Positions 23,548-32,531 of a stretch of 40,809 bases of DNA are shown here, in pieces. The stretch is from Pseudoxanthomonas sp. GTDB lineage: Bacteria > Pseudomonadota > Gammaproteobacteria > Xanthomonadales > Xanthomonadaceae. Within the stretch, counting starts at the first letter, position 1, and each line of letters opens with the position of its first letter. The stretch lies in assembly GCF_024710765.1 (NCBI RefSeq), contig NZ_JANJUE010000143.1:1-40809 (forward strand), written 5' to 3'. The translations under genes and the position numbers were made by a program. The notes beneath the pieces are model-generated. The model made no database searches, was not told where the DNA came from, and saw only the letters and a program-made list of their open reading frames with translations.

Positions 23548-24743
23548 TGGCTGTGAAAAACAATGCACTCGTGCACGACGTGCGCGAGGCAGGGACGCCT
23601 CGGCGCGAATTTCTGCGCAAATCCTTGCTGCTGGCGCTGCCGGCGGCGCTCTACGCGACAGGCGTTCCCAAGGTGCTGGCGGCGGTCTACTCGCCACCCG
23701 CCCGCGTGCGGGGCAGCACCACCCTGAGCGTGCGTGACTGGGGCGCCCGTGGCGACGGCGCGACCGACGACACCACCGCGTTCCAGTACGCCATCGATGC
23801 GCTGCCCTCCACCGGCGGCACGGTGGTGGTGCCGGCGGGCGATTACGTCATCGATCCGACCCGCAACGTCCGCCTGCGCAGCAACATGCACCTGCTGTTG
23901 CAGGACGGCGCCCGGCTGCGCGCCAAGCGCAACGACAAGGAGCGCGCCTACGTGCTGATGGCCTACAAGGTCAGCAACGTGGAGATTTCCGGCGGCCAGA
24001 TCATCGGCGACCGCGAAACCCACCTGGGCACGACCGGTGAATGGGGCCACGGCATCATGATCCGGGGTTCCTCGAAAGTCACCGTGCGCGACATCCATGT
24101 GTCCAAGTGCTGGGGCGACGGCATCTCGATTGGCGGCGCGATGGTCACCAATGCACCGACCATCGCCTGCAGCGACGTGGTCATCGCCAACGTGGTCTGC
24201 ACCGGCAACCGTCGCCAGGGCCTGACCATCGGCCATGCGATCGGGGTCAAGGTCTACGACAGCGAATTCAGCGACTGCAACGGCATCGCGCCGGCCTGCG
24301 GCATCGACATCGAACCCGACGTCGGCGACCTGCGCACCACCTCCAACGTGCACATCGAGAACTGCCACATCCACGGCAATGCCGGCAACGGCATCCTGGT
24401 GTACAAGCGGGTCAAGGGCGTCACCATCAAGCGCTGCACCATCGAGTACAACGGCGGCCACGGCATCCTGACCATCGGTCCGGAAAGCGGCTACATCGCC
24501 CAGAACACCATCCGCCACAACTACCTGGTCGGCATGATGTTCGGCAGCGCCACCCGCAGCTACCAGTACAGCGGCAACATTTCGCGCAACAACAACACCC
24601 GCCTGCATGGCGTCAACAAGACGGTTTATCCGCTCACCTACATGACCGGGTTCGTTGACGGCAACAAGGGCAACGGCGCGCACGTGGCGCGGGTCAGCGA
24701 CGTTTACGACATCCGGGTGACCACCAACGGCTACGCCAAATGA
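23547..24743 (+). CDS. Tat-exported right-handed beta-helix protein, paralogue 2
   Basis: The 398-residue protein starts at ATG 23547 with a clear Tat signal: PRREFLRK (Arg19-Arg20, Phe22, Leu23) then [19 protein letters not shown]. The mature part begins [21 protein letters not shown] like its neighbour and shares long blocks ([50 protein letters not shown]). By eye about half to two thirds of aligned residues match, so the pair arose by duplication. Turns of the helix carry Asn/Gly ladders (NAGNGI, YNGGHG, RHNYL). It most likely works on the polysaccharide in the periplasm. The 323-bp upstream region has its own promoter-like elements and palindromes, so it may be controlled apart from the genes before it. 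A strong terminator follows. Confidence 0.85.
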   Translation: MAVKNNALVHDVREAGTPRREFLRKSLLLALPAALYATGVPKVLAAVYSPPARVRGSTTLSVRDWGARGDGATDDTTAFQYAIDALPSTGGTVVVPAGDYVIDPTRNVRLRSNMHLLLQDGARLRAKRNDKERAYVLMAYKVSNVEISGGQIIGDRETHLGTTGEWGHGIMIRGSSKVTVRDIHVSKCWGDGISIGGAMVTNAPTIACSDVVIANVVCTGNRRQGLTIGHAIGVKVYDSEFSDCNGIAPACGIDIEPDVGDLRTTSNVHIENCHIHGNAGNGILVYKRVKGVTIKRCTIEYNGGHGILTIGPESGYIAQNTIRHNYLVGMMFGSATRSYQYSGNISRNNNTRLHGVNKTVYPLTYMTGFVDGNKGNGAHVARVSDVYDIRVTTNGYAK

Positions 24744-24787
24744 TCCACGGGTGAGCCGGCGCTCAGCGTCATGACGAGCGCGTGCAG

Positions 24788-24814
24788 AGGCGGCCTCCGG
24801 GCCGCCTTTTTATT
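24788..24814 (+). terminator. Intrinsic terminator after second beta-helix gene
   Basis: AGGCGGCC (24788-24795), loop TCCG, GGCCGCCT (24100s, 24800-24807) is a perfect 8-bp GC stem followed by TTTTATT. It lies 45 bp after the stop at 24743 and before the GT4 gene at 24917, so part of the cluster downstream needs its own promoter or readthrough. Confidence 0.88.
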
Positions 24815-24916
24815 GCCTGTTTGTTGCATGACGCGCCGGTTTGGTGGTGAGCGCGTGAACGGTTTTGCGGACTCGACTTTCTAGAATCGGCACGACGCTT
24901 CCCCTACGGCGCCTGC

Positions 24917-26077
24917 ATGAAGTTCATCCTGTTCGCGAATACAGACTGGTACCTCTACAACTTCCGACTTTCCACCGCGCTGCAGCTCCGATCGATGGGC
25001 ATGGACGTGGTGATGGTGTCGCCTCCGGGCGACTTCGGCGACCGCTTCCAGACGCATGGCATCCGCTGGCGGCCCTTGCCGATGCAGCGTTCCAGCCTGA
25101 ATCCCTGGCGCGAGGCCGGCACCCTGGCGCGGTTGGTGCAGCTGCTGCGCGAGGAACAGCCGGACCTCCTGCACAGCTTCACCCTCAAGTGCGCGGTGTA
25201 CGGCGCGCTGGCCGCGCGCGTGGCGCGGGTGCCGGCGGTGGTCAACGCGGTCACCGGCCTGGGCTATGTGTTCTCCAGTGATCGCGCCAAGGCGCGGATG
25301 CTGCGGCCGCTGGTCTCGCTGCTGATGCGCGGCGCGCTGGGTGGCGAGCGTTCGCGGGTGATCCTGCAGAACCCCGACGATGCGCAGGCCTTCGCCGATG
25401 CGCGCCTGGCGCCACCGCACAACATCCGCCTGATCCGCGGCTCCGGCGTGGACCTCACCCGGTTCCTGCTGCGGGAGCCCGATGGCGCCACGCGACGCCC
25501 GCTGCGGGTGTTGCTGGCCGCGCGCCTGCTGCGCGAGAAGGGCATCCACGAGTACGCCGCCGCCGCCGCGCAATTGAAGGCGCAGGGCAGGGACATCCGG
25601 TTCCTGCTCGCCGGCATGCCCGACACCGGCAACCCGCATTCGGTGGCCGACGGGGAAGTGCGGGCCTGGCACGCGCAGGGCACGCTGGAGTGGCTGGGGC
25701 ATGTCGACGACATGCCCGCGCTGCTGCGCACGGTCGACGTGATGGCGCTGCCGAGCTATTACCGGGAAGGCGTCCCGAAGAGCCTGATCGAGGCAGGCGC
25801 CTGCGGCATCGCGCTGGTCACCACCAACCTGCCGGGTTGCCGCGAGGTGGTCAGCCGCGACGGCGAGGACGGGCTGCACGTGGAACCCCGCAGCGCCGCC
25901 TCGCTGGCGCAGGTGATCGCCCGCCTGGATGATGACCGCGACCTGCTGCGGCGACTGGGCGAGCGCGCCCGTGCCCGCGCGCTCAGCGACTTCGACGAAC
26001 GGGTGGTGATCCGCAAGACCTGCGAGGTCTATGGCGAACTGCTGCCGCTGCGGCTGCAGGGAGCGATGGCCGGATGA
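24917..26077 (+). CDS. GT4-family glycosyltransferase (polysaccharide cluster)
   Basis: A 386-residue GT-B enzyme. The N-terminus (MKFILFANTDWYLYNFRLSTALQL) and HSFTLKCAVYGALAAR are typical of PglA/TuaC-like transferases; the donor motif EGVPKSLIEAGACGIALVTT (283-302, E-x7-E type) and the following CREVV.RDGEDGL are clear. It should add a sugar to the undecaprenyl-linked intermediate on the cytoplasmic face. Donor is unknown; relatives use N-acetylated hexosamines or uronic acids. It begins a tightly coupled run (ATGA overlap with the flippase gene) and follows a terminator by about 100 bp, so a promoter is expected in 24815-24916, where I see only a TAGAAT at 24882 without a matching -35. 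Confidence 0.9.
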   Translation: MKFILFANTDWYLYNFRLSTALQLRSMGMDVVMVSPPGDFGDRFQTHGIRWRPLPMQRSSLNPWREAGTLARLVQLLREEQPDLLHSFTLKCAVYGALAARVARVPAVVNAVTGLGYVFSSDRAKARMLRPLVSLLMRGALGGERSRVILQNPDDAQAFADARLAPPHNIRLIRGSGVDLTRFLLREPDGATRRPLRVLLAARLLREKGIHEYAAAAAQLKAQGRDIRFLLAGMPDTGNPHSVADGEVRAWHAQGTLEWLGHVDDMPALLRTVDVMALPSYYREGVPKSLIEAGACGIALVTTNLPGCREVVSRDGEDGLHVEPRSAASLAQVIARLDDDRDLLRRLGERARARALSDFDERVVIRKTCEVYGELLPLRLQGAMAG

Positions 26078-27375
26078 TGCACAGGATCCTGCCCATGCCG
26101 CTGCGTCCCGCCCTGAGCGCGCTGTCCCTGCTGTGGTTGGCCACCGCCGTCGGCGCGGTGATGGTGTTCGCGGCGCAGACGCTGCTCGCGCGCCGTTTCG
26201 GTCCCGCCGAGTACGGCCTGTTCGCATCCTCGCTGGCGACCATCACCCTGGTCGCGCCGCTGGCCGGGTTCGGCCTGTCCCAGTTCCGGCTCAAGGCATT
26301 CGGCACGGAGGGCTGGCAGGCCGAACGCTGGCGTCGTGCTTCCGAGCGCTTCATCGCCGCCAGCACCACGCTGGCCGTGGTCGGCGTGGCCGCCTGGGCC
26401 GAATGGGGCCCCCCGGTCGATGCGCGCACCCGGCAATTGCTCTGGCTGCTCCTGCCGGTGGTCGTGGGATTGCTGGCGGTCGAGCAGATTGGAAGCAAGC
26501 TGCGGCTGGAGGAACGCTACGGCGCGCTGGCCGCCTGGCAACTATGGATGCCGCTGGGCCGGTTGCTGGTGGCGGGCTACGCGCTGGCCTGGTCGGGCAT
26601 GCGGGTGGAGATGGTGGCGCTGGGCTACAGCCTCATCGCGGTGCTCGCGGTCCTCGGCGCGTGGCCGCAATGGCGGGCGATGGCGCGGGGTCGCTGGACC
26701 CTGCGCGGACATGGCGCGAAGCAGGAGGTGGCCTTGCCCGCGACGCTTCCCGGGGTGCGCGAGCTGTGCGTGCAGGCCTGGCCCTACGGCATGGCGGCGG
26801 TGCTGTACCCGGTGTTCTTCCAGATCGGTACGGTGTTGTTGAAGTACCTGGCCGGCGATGCGGCGGCGGGCCATTTCGGCATCGCGCTGGCGGTGATGAC
26901 CGCGATCTACCTGTTCCCGGCCACCGTGTACCAGAAGTTCCTGCTGTCCAAGCTGCATCGCTGGGCGGTCCACGACAAGCCCCGCTTCCGCCAGGCCTAT
27001 CGCTGGGGGGGCATCGCCATGCTGGCCAGCGGCATCGCCGGCGGCGTCGCGTTGGCGTTCGGCGCGGCGCTTGCACCGCAGATTTTCGGCGCCGGCTATC
27101 GCACCGTGGTGCCGCTGCTGCAGGTGCTGGCGCTGTGCGTGCCACTGCGTTTCCTGTCCACCGCGGTGGGTTCGGTGCTGCTCACCGAAGGGCACATGCG
27201 CTACCGGGTCGGCGCGATGGCGCTGGCCGCGCTGGCGGCGGTCCTGCTCAACCTGGCGCTGATTCCCGCGTTCGCCGAACTGGGCGCGGCCATCGCCACC
27301 GTCATCGCCGAAGCCTTGCTGCTCGGTCTCATGTACCGCGGTGCCCGTCGGGTCGACGCGCTGGAGCTGGACTGA
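26074..27375 (+). CDS. Wzx-type oligosaccharide flippase
   Basis: The 433-residue product has about 12 hydrophobic helices and the flippase start VMVFAAQTLLARRFGPAEYGLFASSLA, with further family features such as FGAGY and a C-terminal helix pair. Wzx proteins move the undecaprenyl-diphosphate-linked repeat unit across the inner membrane. Its first ATG overlaps the stop of the GT4 gene, and its stop overlaps the next start (TGATG). A second ATG lies at codon 2. Role fits the Wzy-dependent pathway with the polymerase and Wzc/Wza here. Confidence 0.88.
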   Translation: MMHRILPMPLRPALSALSLLWLATAVGAVMVFAAQTLLARRFGPAEYGLFASSLATITLVAPLAGFGLSQFRLKAFGTEGWQAERWRRASERFIAASTTLAVVGVAAWAEWGPPVDARTRQLLWLLLPVVVGLLAVEQIGSKLRLEERYGALAAWQLWMPLGRLLVAGYALAWSGMRVEMVALGYSLIAVLAVLGAWPQWRAMARGRWTLRGHGAKQEVALPATLPGVRELCVQAWPYGMAAVLYPVFFQIGTVLLKYLAGDAAAGHFGIALAVMTAIYLFPATVYQKFLLSKLHRWAVHDKPRFRQAYRWGGIAMLASGIAGGVALAFGAALAPQIFGAGYRTVVPLLQVLALCVPLRFLSTAVGSVLLTEGHMRYRVGAMALAALAAVLLNLALIPAFAELGAAIATVIAEALLLGLMYRGARRVDALELD

Positions 27376-28523
27376 TGGATAGACCGCGTATCGCCTTCAC
27401 CGGTTACTACGGAATGCGCAACTTCGGCGACGACCTGTTCGGCGTGATCTGCACGCGGGCGGCCGAGCGCTACTGGAACGCGGCGCCGCGCCTGGTCGGC
27501 CCGCCATTGGCGGGCATGGCCGGGGTCAGCACCGTGCCGGCGTTCTATCCCCGCGATTGGTACGGCGCGATGGGCGCGCTGGGCAAGGGCAGCCGCTTGC
27601 TCAGCTTCGCCAGCGCCACGGTGGGTTCGGATGTCCTGGTGATGGGCGGCGGTTCGGTGATCACCGCGCGCGAATCCTTCCGCAAGCCGATGATGCAGAC
27701 GGCACGGCGCCGGCGCGGCCTGGAGCTGGCGGCGATCGGCGTTTCAATCGGCCCGTTCGCCAACCCGCAGCAGGAAGCGGCCTCCGCCTCCTTCCTCGAT
27801 CGCTTCAGCTACATCTCCGTGCGCGATCGCCGGTCGTACGAATGGATCCAGCGCATGGGCCTGTCCACGCGCGCCCATCCCGGTTGTGATCTGGCGGTGC
27901 TTCTGCCGCGCCTGGCCGCGATGCCGGTGCGCGCGGAGCAGGCGCCGGAGGCGCCGATGCGGGTAGGCGTGGCGCCGTGCCGGTATGCCGAGGGCGGCGC
28001 GCATGGCGCACCGGCGATGCGGGCATGGGAGGACGCCTTCGTCGAGTCGATCCTGGCCGAAGCGCGCTCGCGCCGGCTGGTGGTCGATGTGTTCAGCCTC
28101 AACGAACATCCCCGGCACGGCGACGGCAACCTGGCCGAGACACTGGCCAGTCGCCTGCGCGCCGGTGGGGTGGCGGCAGAGGTGCTGCGCTATACCCAGC
28201 CGGATCCGTTGGCGATGGTGGCCGCGATTGGTCGTTGCGACGTGATGGTCAGCGCGCGGCTGCACGGGGCGATCGTCGCCTGGTTGTGCGGCGTGCCGTT
28301 CGTGATCATCGACTACCACCGCAAGTGCCGCGACTTCGCCGACGACATCGGCCTGCCACAGCGCCGCCGCATCACCACCGCGCAGGGCCATCCGTTCAGC
28401 GATGTCGTCGCCACCTTGCTGGCCGAACGGCGGTTGGAGTGCTCTTCACCCGGTGTATACGCCGATCGGGCGGAAGACATATTCAAATGCGCGCCATGGG
28501 CGCAGGAGCACGCATACGCATGA
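27375..28523 (+). CDS. Polysaccharide pyruvyl transferase family protein
   Basis: The 382-residue protein begins RIAFTGYYGMRNFGDDLFG and has VLVMGGGSVIT and the C-terminal VMVSARLHGAIVAWLCGVPFVIIDY, all marks of the CsaB/PssM-type pyruvyl transferases. They use phosphoenolpyruvate to form pyruvate ketals on polymer sugars, giving negative charge. ATG 27375 overlaps the flippase stop in TGATG. It implies an acidic, pyruvylated exopolysaccharide. Some family members instead reduce or modify other substrates, so the exact reaction remains inferred. Confidence 0.88.
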   Translation: MDRPRIAFTGYYGMRNFGDDLFGVICTRAAERYWNAAPRLVGPPLAGMAGVSTVPAFYPRDWYGAMGALGKGSRLLSFASATVGSDVLVMGGGSVITARESFRKPMMQTARRRRGLELAAIGVSIGPFANPQQEAASASFLDRFSYISVRDRRSYEWIQRMGLSTRAHPGCDLAVLLPRLAAMPVRAEQAPEAPMRVGVAPCRYAEGGAHGAPAMRAWEDAFVESILAEARSRRLVVDVFSLNEHPRHGDGNLAETLASRLRAGGVAAEVLRYTQPDPLAMVAAIGRCDVMVSARLHGAIVAWLCGVPFVIIDYHRKCRDFADDIGLPQRRRITTAQGHPFSDVVATLLAERRLECSSPGVYADRAEDIFKCAPWAQEHAYA

Positions 28524-29362
28524 ACCCGCATCTTTCGCCGGATTCCGCGGCCGCGCCGGTCAGCGTGGTGATTCCCTGTTATCGCTGCGCCGATACGATC
28601 GCCGCCTCGGTGGCATCGGTGGCCGCGCAGACGCGGCGACCCGCCGAAGTGATCCTGGTCGACGACGCCAGCGGCGACGGCACGCTCGACGCACTGCATG
28701 GCGTCGCCGCCGCCTATCCACCCGGATGGGTGGTGGTGGTCGCCGCGCCCGCCAACGGCGGCCCGTCGCAGGCGCGCAACCTGGGCTGGGAACGCGCTCG
28801 CCAGCCGTACCTCGCGTTCCTCGATGCCGACGACACCTGGGCGCCGCAGAAGATCGCGTTGCAGATCGCCGCGCTGGAGGCGGATCCGGGATTGGCCCTG
28901 ATCGCCCATCGCATGGCGGTCCGCGAGCGTGGGGCCGGGCCGCTGCCATTGCACCCGCCGGTACGCACCATCCCGATCGGCCGGCGCCGCTTCCTGCTCA
29001 ACAATCCTTTCCCGACCGCCTCGGTGATCCTGCGCCGGGATCTGCCATTCCGTTTCAACGAACGCTTCCGGCGGGTGGAGGATTTCCTGCTGTGGGCGGA
29101 GATCGGCTTCTCCGGCTATCGCTGCGCCAAGCTCAACCAGGTGCTGGCGTACTGGCACAAGCCCACCTACGGCGCCGGCGGCCTGAGCGGCGATCTGGAC
29201 GCCATGCATCGGGCCGGACGAGAGGTCCGGCACGAACTGCTGCGGCGCGGGCTGGTCAGCCCGGCCGAACACTGGTTCGCGCGCGGCGTTGGCATCGTCC
29301 GGCGCACCCGTCGGCGGCTGCTGCTGGCGATGCGTTCGCGCCAGACCGGAGTGGCTTCGTGA
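28520..29362 (+). CDS. GT2-family glycosyltransferase
   Basis: A 280-residue GT-A enzyme with VSVVIPCYRCADTI at the N-terminus, LVDDASGDGT (46-55) and the metal-binding DADD at 102-105 in FLDADDTW. The later ED in RRVEDFLLW (about 190) is a candidate catalytic acid region. No membrane helix is present, so it acts at the cytoplasmic face. ATGA overlap with the pyruvyl transferase gene shows coupling. Together with the WecA-type enzyme and the GT4 it gives only three sugar-adding steps in this cluster. Confidence 0.9.
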   Translation: MNPHLSPDSAAAPVSVVIPCYRCADTIAASVASVAAQTRRPAEVILVDDASGDGTLDALHGVAAAYPPGWVVVVAAPANGGPSQARNLGWERARQPYLAFLDADDTWAPQKIALQIAALEADPGLALIAHRMAVRERGAGPLPLHPPVRTIPIGRRRFLLNNPFPTASVILRRDLPFRFNERFRRVEDFLLWAEIGFSGYRCAKLNQVLAYWHKPTYGAGGLSGDLDAMHRAGREVRHELLRRGLVSPAEHWFARGVGIVRRTRRRLLLAMRSRQTGVAS

Positions 29363-30417
29363 ACACCGTCCTCGCGCGCGATCTGCAGACCAGCCGGCGC
29401 AGCCAGATCGATACGATGGCGCGCGGCTGGCTGGGCCTGATCCTGCTGGTCGGCGTGGCACTGTTCGCCTGCTGGCTGGTGGGTACGCGCTCGCTCGACA
29501 TCGGCAGCGACACCGAAACCTACGCCGGCTTCTTCGAGAACCTGGTGCAGGGCGTGCCGGAGACCCGGCTGGAGCCGGGTTTCGTCTACCTGAGCTACGC
29601 CTTGTATCAACTGGGCCTGGACGTCACCGGCTACCAGTTCGCCTTGTTCGCCCTGTTGCTGGTGCTGGTGGCGCTGGCGGTGCGGCGCTATCAGCGCTAC
29701 CTGGAAACGCCGGTCACCTGGCAGACCCTGCTGTGCGCCTCGCTGCTGCTGCTGTTCGTCTCGCCGATGTTCACCAATGCCTCGATCAACGCGATCCGGC
29801 AAGGGCTGGCGGCGCCACTGGTGTTCGTGGCGCTGCTGGCCTTCCATCGGCGGCAGTGGGGCGGATTCTTCCTGGCCGGCGCGCTAGCGGCCAGCCTGCA
29901 CCTTTCCTCCGCGATGTACCTGGTATGCGCGCCCGCGCTGCTGCTCAGCACCCGCTGGCTGCGCGTGCTGGCCGCCGGCGCGTTCCTGGCCTATGTATCC
30001 GGACTGTCGATGCTGGCGGTGCGCATGGCCACGCCGGGCTTCTACGACGTGGTGATGGAGTACACCGCCAATCCGCTGTATCGCTCGGGCGTGCGGGTCG
30101 ACTTCGCGGTGTTCACCATCTTCTGGTACCTGCTGCCGCACCTGCTGGCGCCGCTGATCCAGGCCGGCTGGCGCCAGCGCATCATGGACAGCACCTCCGT
30201 CTATCTGGTCATGTCGCTGCCGTTCTTCATCATCGGCTGGGGCTTCTTCTCCAATCGCTACCTGCTGCCGGCCTGGCTGGCGGTCTCGATGATCCTGGCC
30301 GCGGTGCTGTGCCACGCGCGCATCGCGCCGCTGCGCAATCCGTTGCTGATCCGGATCGGCCTGCTGGCCTCGTGCGCGGTGTTCTACGTCTACGTCAGCC
30401 GCGGAATCGTCATATGA
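29359..30417 (+). CDS. EpsG-family polysaccharide polymerase (Wzy-like)
   Basis: The 352-residue product is a polytopic membrane protein with about ten helices. Family marks are SLDIGSDTETYAGFFE near residues 45-60 and the long periplasmic loop region with EPGF, and SINAIRQGLAAPLVFVAL. EpsG proteins polymerise lipid-linked repeats in the periplasm. The start is GTG 29359, overlapping the GT2 stop as GTGA; an internal ATG (29416) is less likely because it would lose the coupling. Sequence divergence of Wzy proteins makes this a fold and context call. Confidence 0.85.
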   Translation: MNTVLARDLQTSRRSQIDTMARGWLGLILLVGVALFACWLVGTRSLDIGSDTETYAGFFENLVQGVPETRLEPGFVYLSYALYQLGLDVTGYQFALFALLLVLVALAVRRYQRYLETPVTWQTLLCASLLLLFVSPMFTNASINAIRQGLAAPLVFVALLAFHRRQWGGFFLAGALAASLHLSSAMYLVCAPALLLSTRWLRVLAAGAFLAYVSGLSMLAVRMATPGFYDVVMEYTANPLYRSGVRVDFAVFTIFWYLLPHLLAPLIQAGWRQRIMDSTSVYLVMSLPFFIIGWGFFSNRYLLPAWLAVSMILAAVLCHARIAPLRNPLLIRIGLLASCAVFYVYVSRGIVI

Positions 30418-31181
30418 GTGGAGGCGCGATGTCGATGTTCAGGGATTTCGCGGTTTCGCTGACCTATCCACCCACGCTGACACTCACGCTGCTGGTGCTG
30501 GCGGCACTGCTGTGGTTGTGCCGTCGGCGCAGGCTTGGTGCGGGCGTGGCGATGGCGGCGTTGTTCTGGTCGGCGCTTTGGTCGTTCCCGTTCGCGTCCG
30601 ACACCCTGCGCGGGCTGCTGGAAAACCGCTACCCGGTGGTGCGCGACGCGGCGCTCCTGCCATCGGCCGACGCCATCGTGGTGCTGGGCGGCGGCAGCCA
30701 CTACGCCTGGCTGGATCGCCCCGACGTGCGTCCGGAGGATCTGCGCTACAGCCGGCTTGCCGCCGGTGCGCGCGCCTGGCAGGCCGGGCGCGCACCCATC
30801 GTGATCCTCAGCGGCGGCGGCGAGGGCGATACCACCGAGGCGCGCCGGATGGCCGATGCGATCGTGCGACTGGGCGTGCCGCGTTCGGCGCTGGTGCTGG
30901 AGGAACGCAGCCATAACACCCGCGACAACGCGCGCTACAGCCTGCCGTTGGCCGGCACCGCGCATCCGCGCCTGCTGCTGGTCACTTCCACCCTGCACAT
31001 GCCGCGCGCGGCGCTGTTGTTCCGCCAGGCCGGTGCGCAGGTCATGCCGATGCCGGTGCCGGAGGGCAGGGCGCCGAAGCGCTGGTGGCGTTACTGGCTG
31101 CCGTCGCCGCGTGCGCTGTGGCGGAGTGGACGGGCGTTCAAGGAAATCGTCGCCCTGACCGCCGCGCACCTGCGTTTGTGA
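30414..31181 (+). CDS. YdcF/ElyC-like (DUF218) membrane-anchored protein
   Basis: The 255-residue product has two N-terminal helices (about 15-60) and a periplasmic or cytosolic DUF218 domain with DAIVVLGGGSHY, PIVILSGGGEGDTTEARRMAD, LEERSHNTRDNARY and LLVTSTLHMPRA, the classic conserved blocks. The family is involved in envelope precursor or lipid-carrier balance (ElyC) but its chemistry is not firmly known. The 4-bp ATGA overlap suggests start 30414; however, GGAGG at 30420-30424 favours the in-frame ATG 30435 or 30429. A role in handling undecaprenyl carrier during polymer production is plausible. Confidence 0.85.
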   Translation: MSGGAMSMFRDFAVSLTYPPTLTLTLLVLAALLWLCRRRRLGAGVAMAALFWSALWSFPFASDTLRGLLENRYPVVRDAALLPSADAIVVLGGGSHYAWLDRPDVRPEDLRYSRLAAGARAWQAGRAPIVILSGGGEGDTTEARRMADAIVRLGVPRSALVLEERSHNTRDNARYSLPLAGTAHPRLLLVTSTLHMPRAALLFRQAGAQVMPMPVPEGRAPKRWWRYWLPSPRALWRSGRAFKEIVALTAAHLRL

Positions 31182-31336
31182 ACAGGCGGTCCCCGCGCGT
31201 GCGCGCATCGGCGACACGCGTTCATCCGCCATTGTCTTCCCGCCGCCGTTCTTTTCACGCACTGCTTGCCACCATGACCGAGCGAACCCGGCCATGCCGG
31301 GGTTGCACATCGTTTTCCGCAGACAGAGGTGTGCGA

Positions 31337-32416
31337 GTGAAATCCCTAACCACTTCGTTGTTGCTGGCGGCAGTGTTGGCCGGTTGCGCCGGCCAGCGCA
31401 TGACCCACGTCAGCGCGTCAGCCGACGGCACGGTCGAGGGCAGCGATGCCCGCATGATCGCGATCACGCCCGAACTGGTCGCCGCGCCCCGGCAGGCGGT
31501 CACGCTGCCGACCGCGCTCGCCGGCTACAAGCCCGAGATTTACCAGATCCAGCCCGGCGACACGATCCTGGTCACGGTGTGGGATCACCCCGAACTGACC
31601 ACCCCCGCCGGCAACCAGCAGCAGGCCGTCACCAACGGACGGCTGGTGCAGCCGGACGGCACGTTCTTCTACCCGTATGCCGGCAAGATGAACGTCAAGG
31701 GCATGACCATCGAGGAACTGCGCAGCAGCCTGTCCACGCGCCTGGGCCAGTACCTGCGTTCGCCGCAGATCGACGTCAACGTGGTCGGCCATGGTGGTCG
31801 CGTGGCGCTGCAGGGCGCATTCGTCGATACATCGCCGCAGGAATTCACCACCGTGCCGCTGACCCTGGCGCAGGCGGTGGGCAAGGCGCGCATCAACGTG
31901 GAGGAAGCCGATCTGGCCGGCTTCGTGCTGACCCGCGACGGCCAGGACTATCCGCTGGACCTGGATGCGCTGAACCGCGACGGCAAGGTCGCCGCGGACG
32001 TCTACCTCAAGCCCGGTGACCGGCTGTACCTGCCGTTCAACGATCGCAAGGAGGTCTACGTGGTCGGCGAGGTGATGCGCCCGCAGGCAATCAACTTCAA
32101 GACCACCGACATGAGCCTGACCCAGGCGCTCGGCCGCACCGGCGGACTGAATCCGATCACCGCCAAGGGCAGCGCGGTCTACGTGATCCGCGGCATGGAG
32201 GATCTGCAGCGCGAGCCGGCCACCGTGTATCACCTGGATGCCAGCTCGCCGGCGGCGTTCGCGCTGGGCGATCGTTTCCACCTGCGTCCCGGCGACGTGG
32301 TCTGGGTCGGCCCGGCCGGCGTCACCCGCTGGAACCGCTTCCTGACCCAGCTGCTGCCGCTGTCGGGCATCATCAGCAACGCCGCGTCGGCGCAGTACAA
32401 CTTCGACCGCAACTGA
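31337..32416 (+). CDS. Wza-type outer-membrane polysaccharide export lipoprotein
   Basis: The 359-residue product starts at GTG 31337, with GAGGT 7-11 nt upstream. The signal MKSLTTSLLLAAVLAGC has a lipobox with Cys17, so it is a lipoprotein. Then come a polysaccharide-export domain (IQPGDTILVTVWDHPELT; GTFFYPYAGKMNVKGMT), SLBB-like domains (VALQGAF..; EVYVVGEVMRPQAINF) and a C-terminal segment (WNRFLTQLLPLSGIISN) like the amphipathic helix that forms the outer-membrane pore of Wza. It partners with the Wzc-type kinase. The 155-bp upstream gap contains an imperfect hairpin (AACCCGGC-CAT-GCCGGGGTT, 31285-31304), possibly in its leader. It is the last gene of the cluster, followed by a terminator. 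Confidence 0.93.
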   Translation: MKSLTTSLLLAAVLAGCAGQRMTHVSASADGTVEGSDARMIAITPELVAAPRQAVTLPTALAGYKPEIYQIQPGDTILVTVWDHPELTTPAGNQQQAVTNGRLVQPDGTFFYPYAGKMNVKGMTIEELRSSLSTRLGQYLRSPQIDVNVVGHGGRVALQGAFVDTSPQEFTTVPLTLAQAVGKARINVEEADLAGFVLTRDGQDYPLDLDALNRDGKVAADVYLKPGDRLYLPFNDRKEVYVVGEVMRPQAINFKTTDMSLTQALGRTGGLNPITAKGSAVYVIRGMEDLQREPATVYHLDASSPAAFALGDRFHLRPGDVVWVGPAGVTRWNRFLTQLLPLSGIISNAASAQYNFDRN

Positions 32417-32472
32417 CGCACGCCTGTCCCCGGTCGCATCACGCGGCCGGGGAGCGGGTCCCCGGACAAACC

Positions 32473-32504
32473 AAAGGCGACGGCCGTTTCCGGCCGCCGC
32501 CTTT
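32473..32504 (+). terminator. Hairpin terminator at end of polysaccharide cluster
   Basis: AAAGGCGACGGCCG (32473-32486), loop TTTC, CGGCCGCCGCCTTT (32491-32504) forms a 14-bp stem with one mismatch and ends in TTTG. The T-run is short, but the stem is strong and lies 57 bp after the wza stop. The A-rich 5' side and T-rich 3' side suggest it can work in both directions. Confidence 0.75.
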
Positions 32505-32531
32505 GTCATGTGCCCTGCGAAAGGCTCCTGT

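Noticed and set aside
24882-24887. TAGAAT as a -10 box for the second half of the cluster
   Set aside because: No -35-like hexamer at 16-18 bp upstream; the TTGCGG nearby is only 11 bp away. A promoter is likely somewhere here but I cannot define it.
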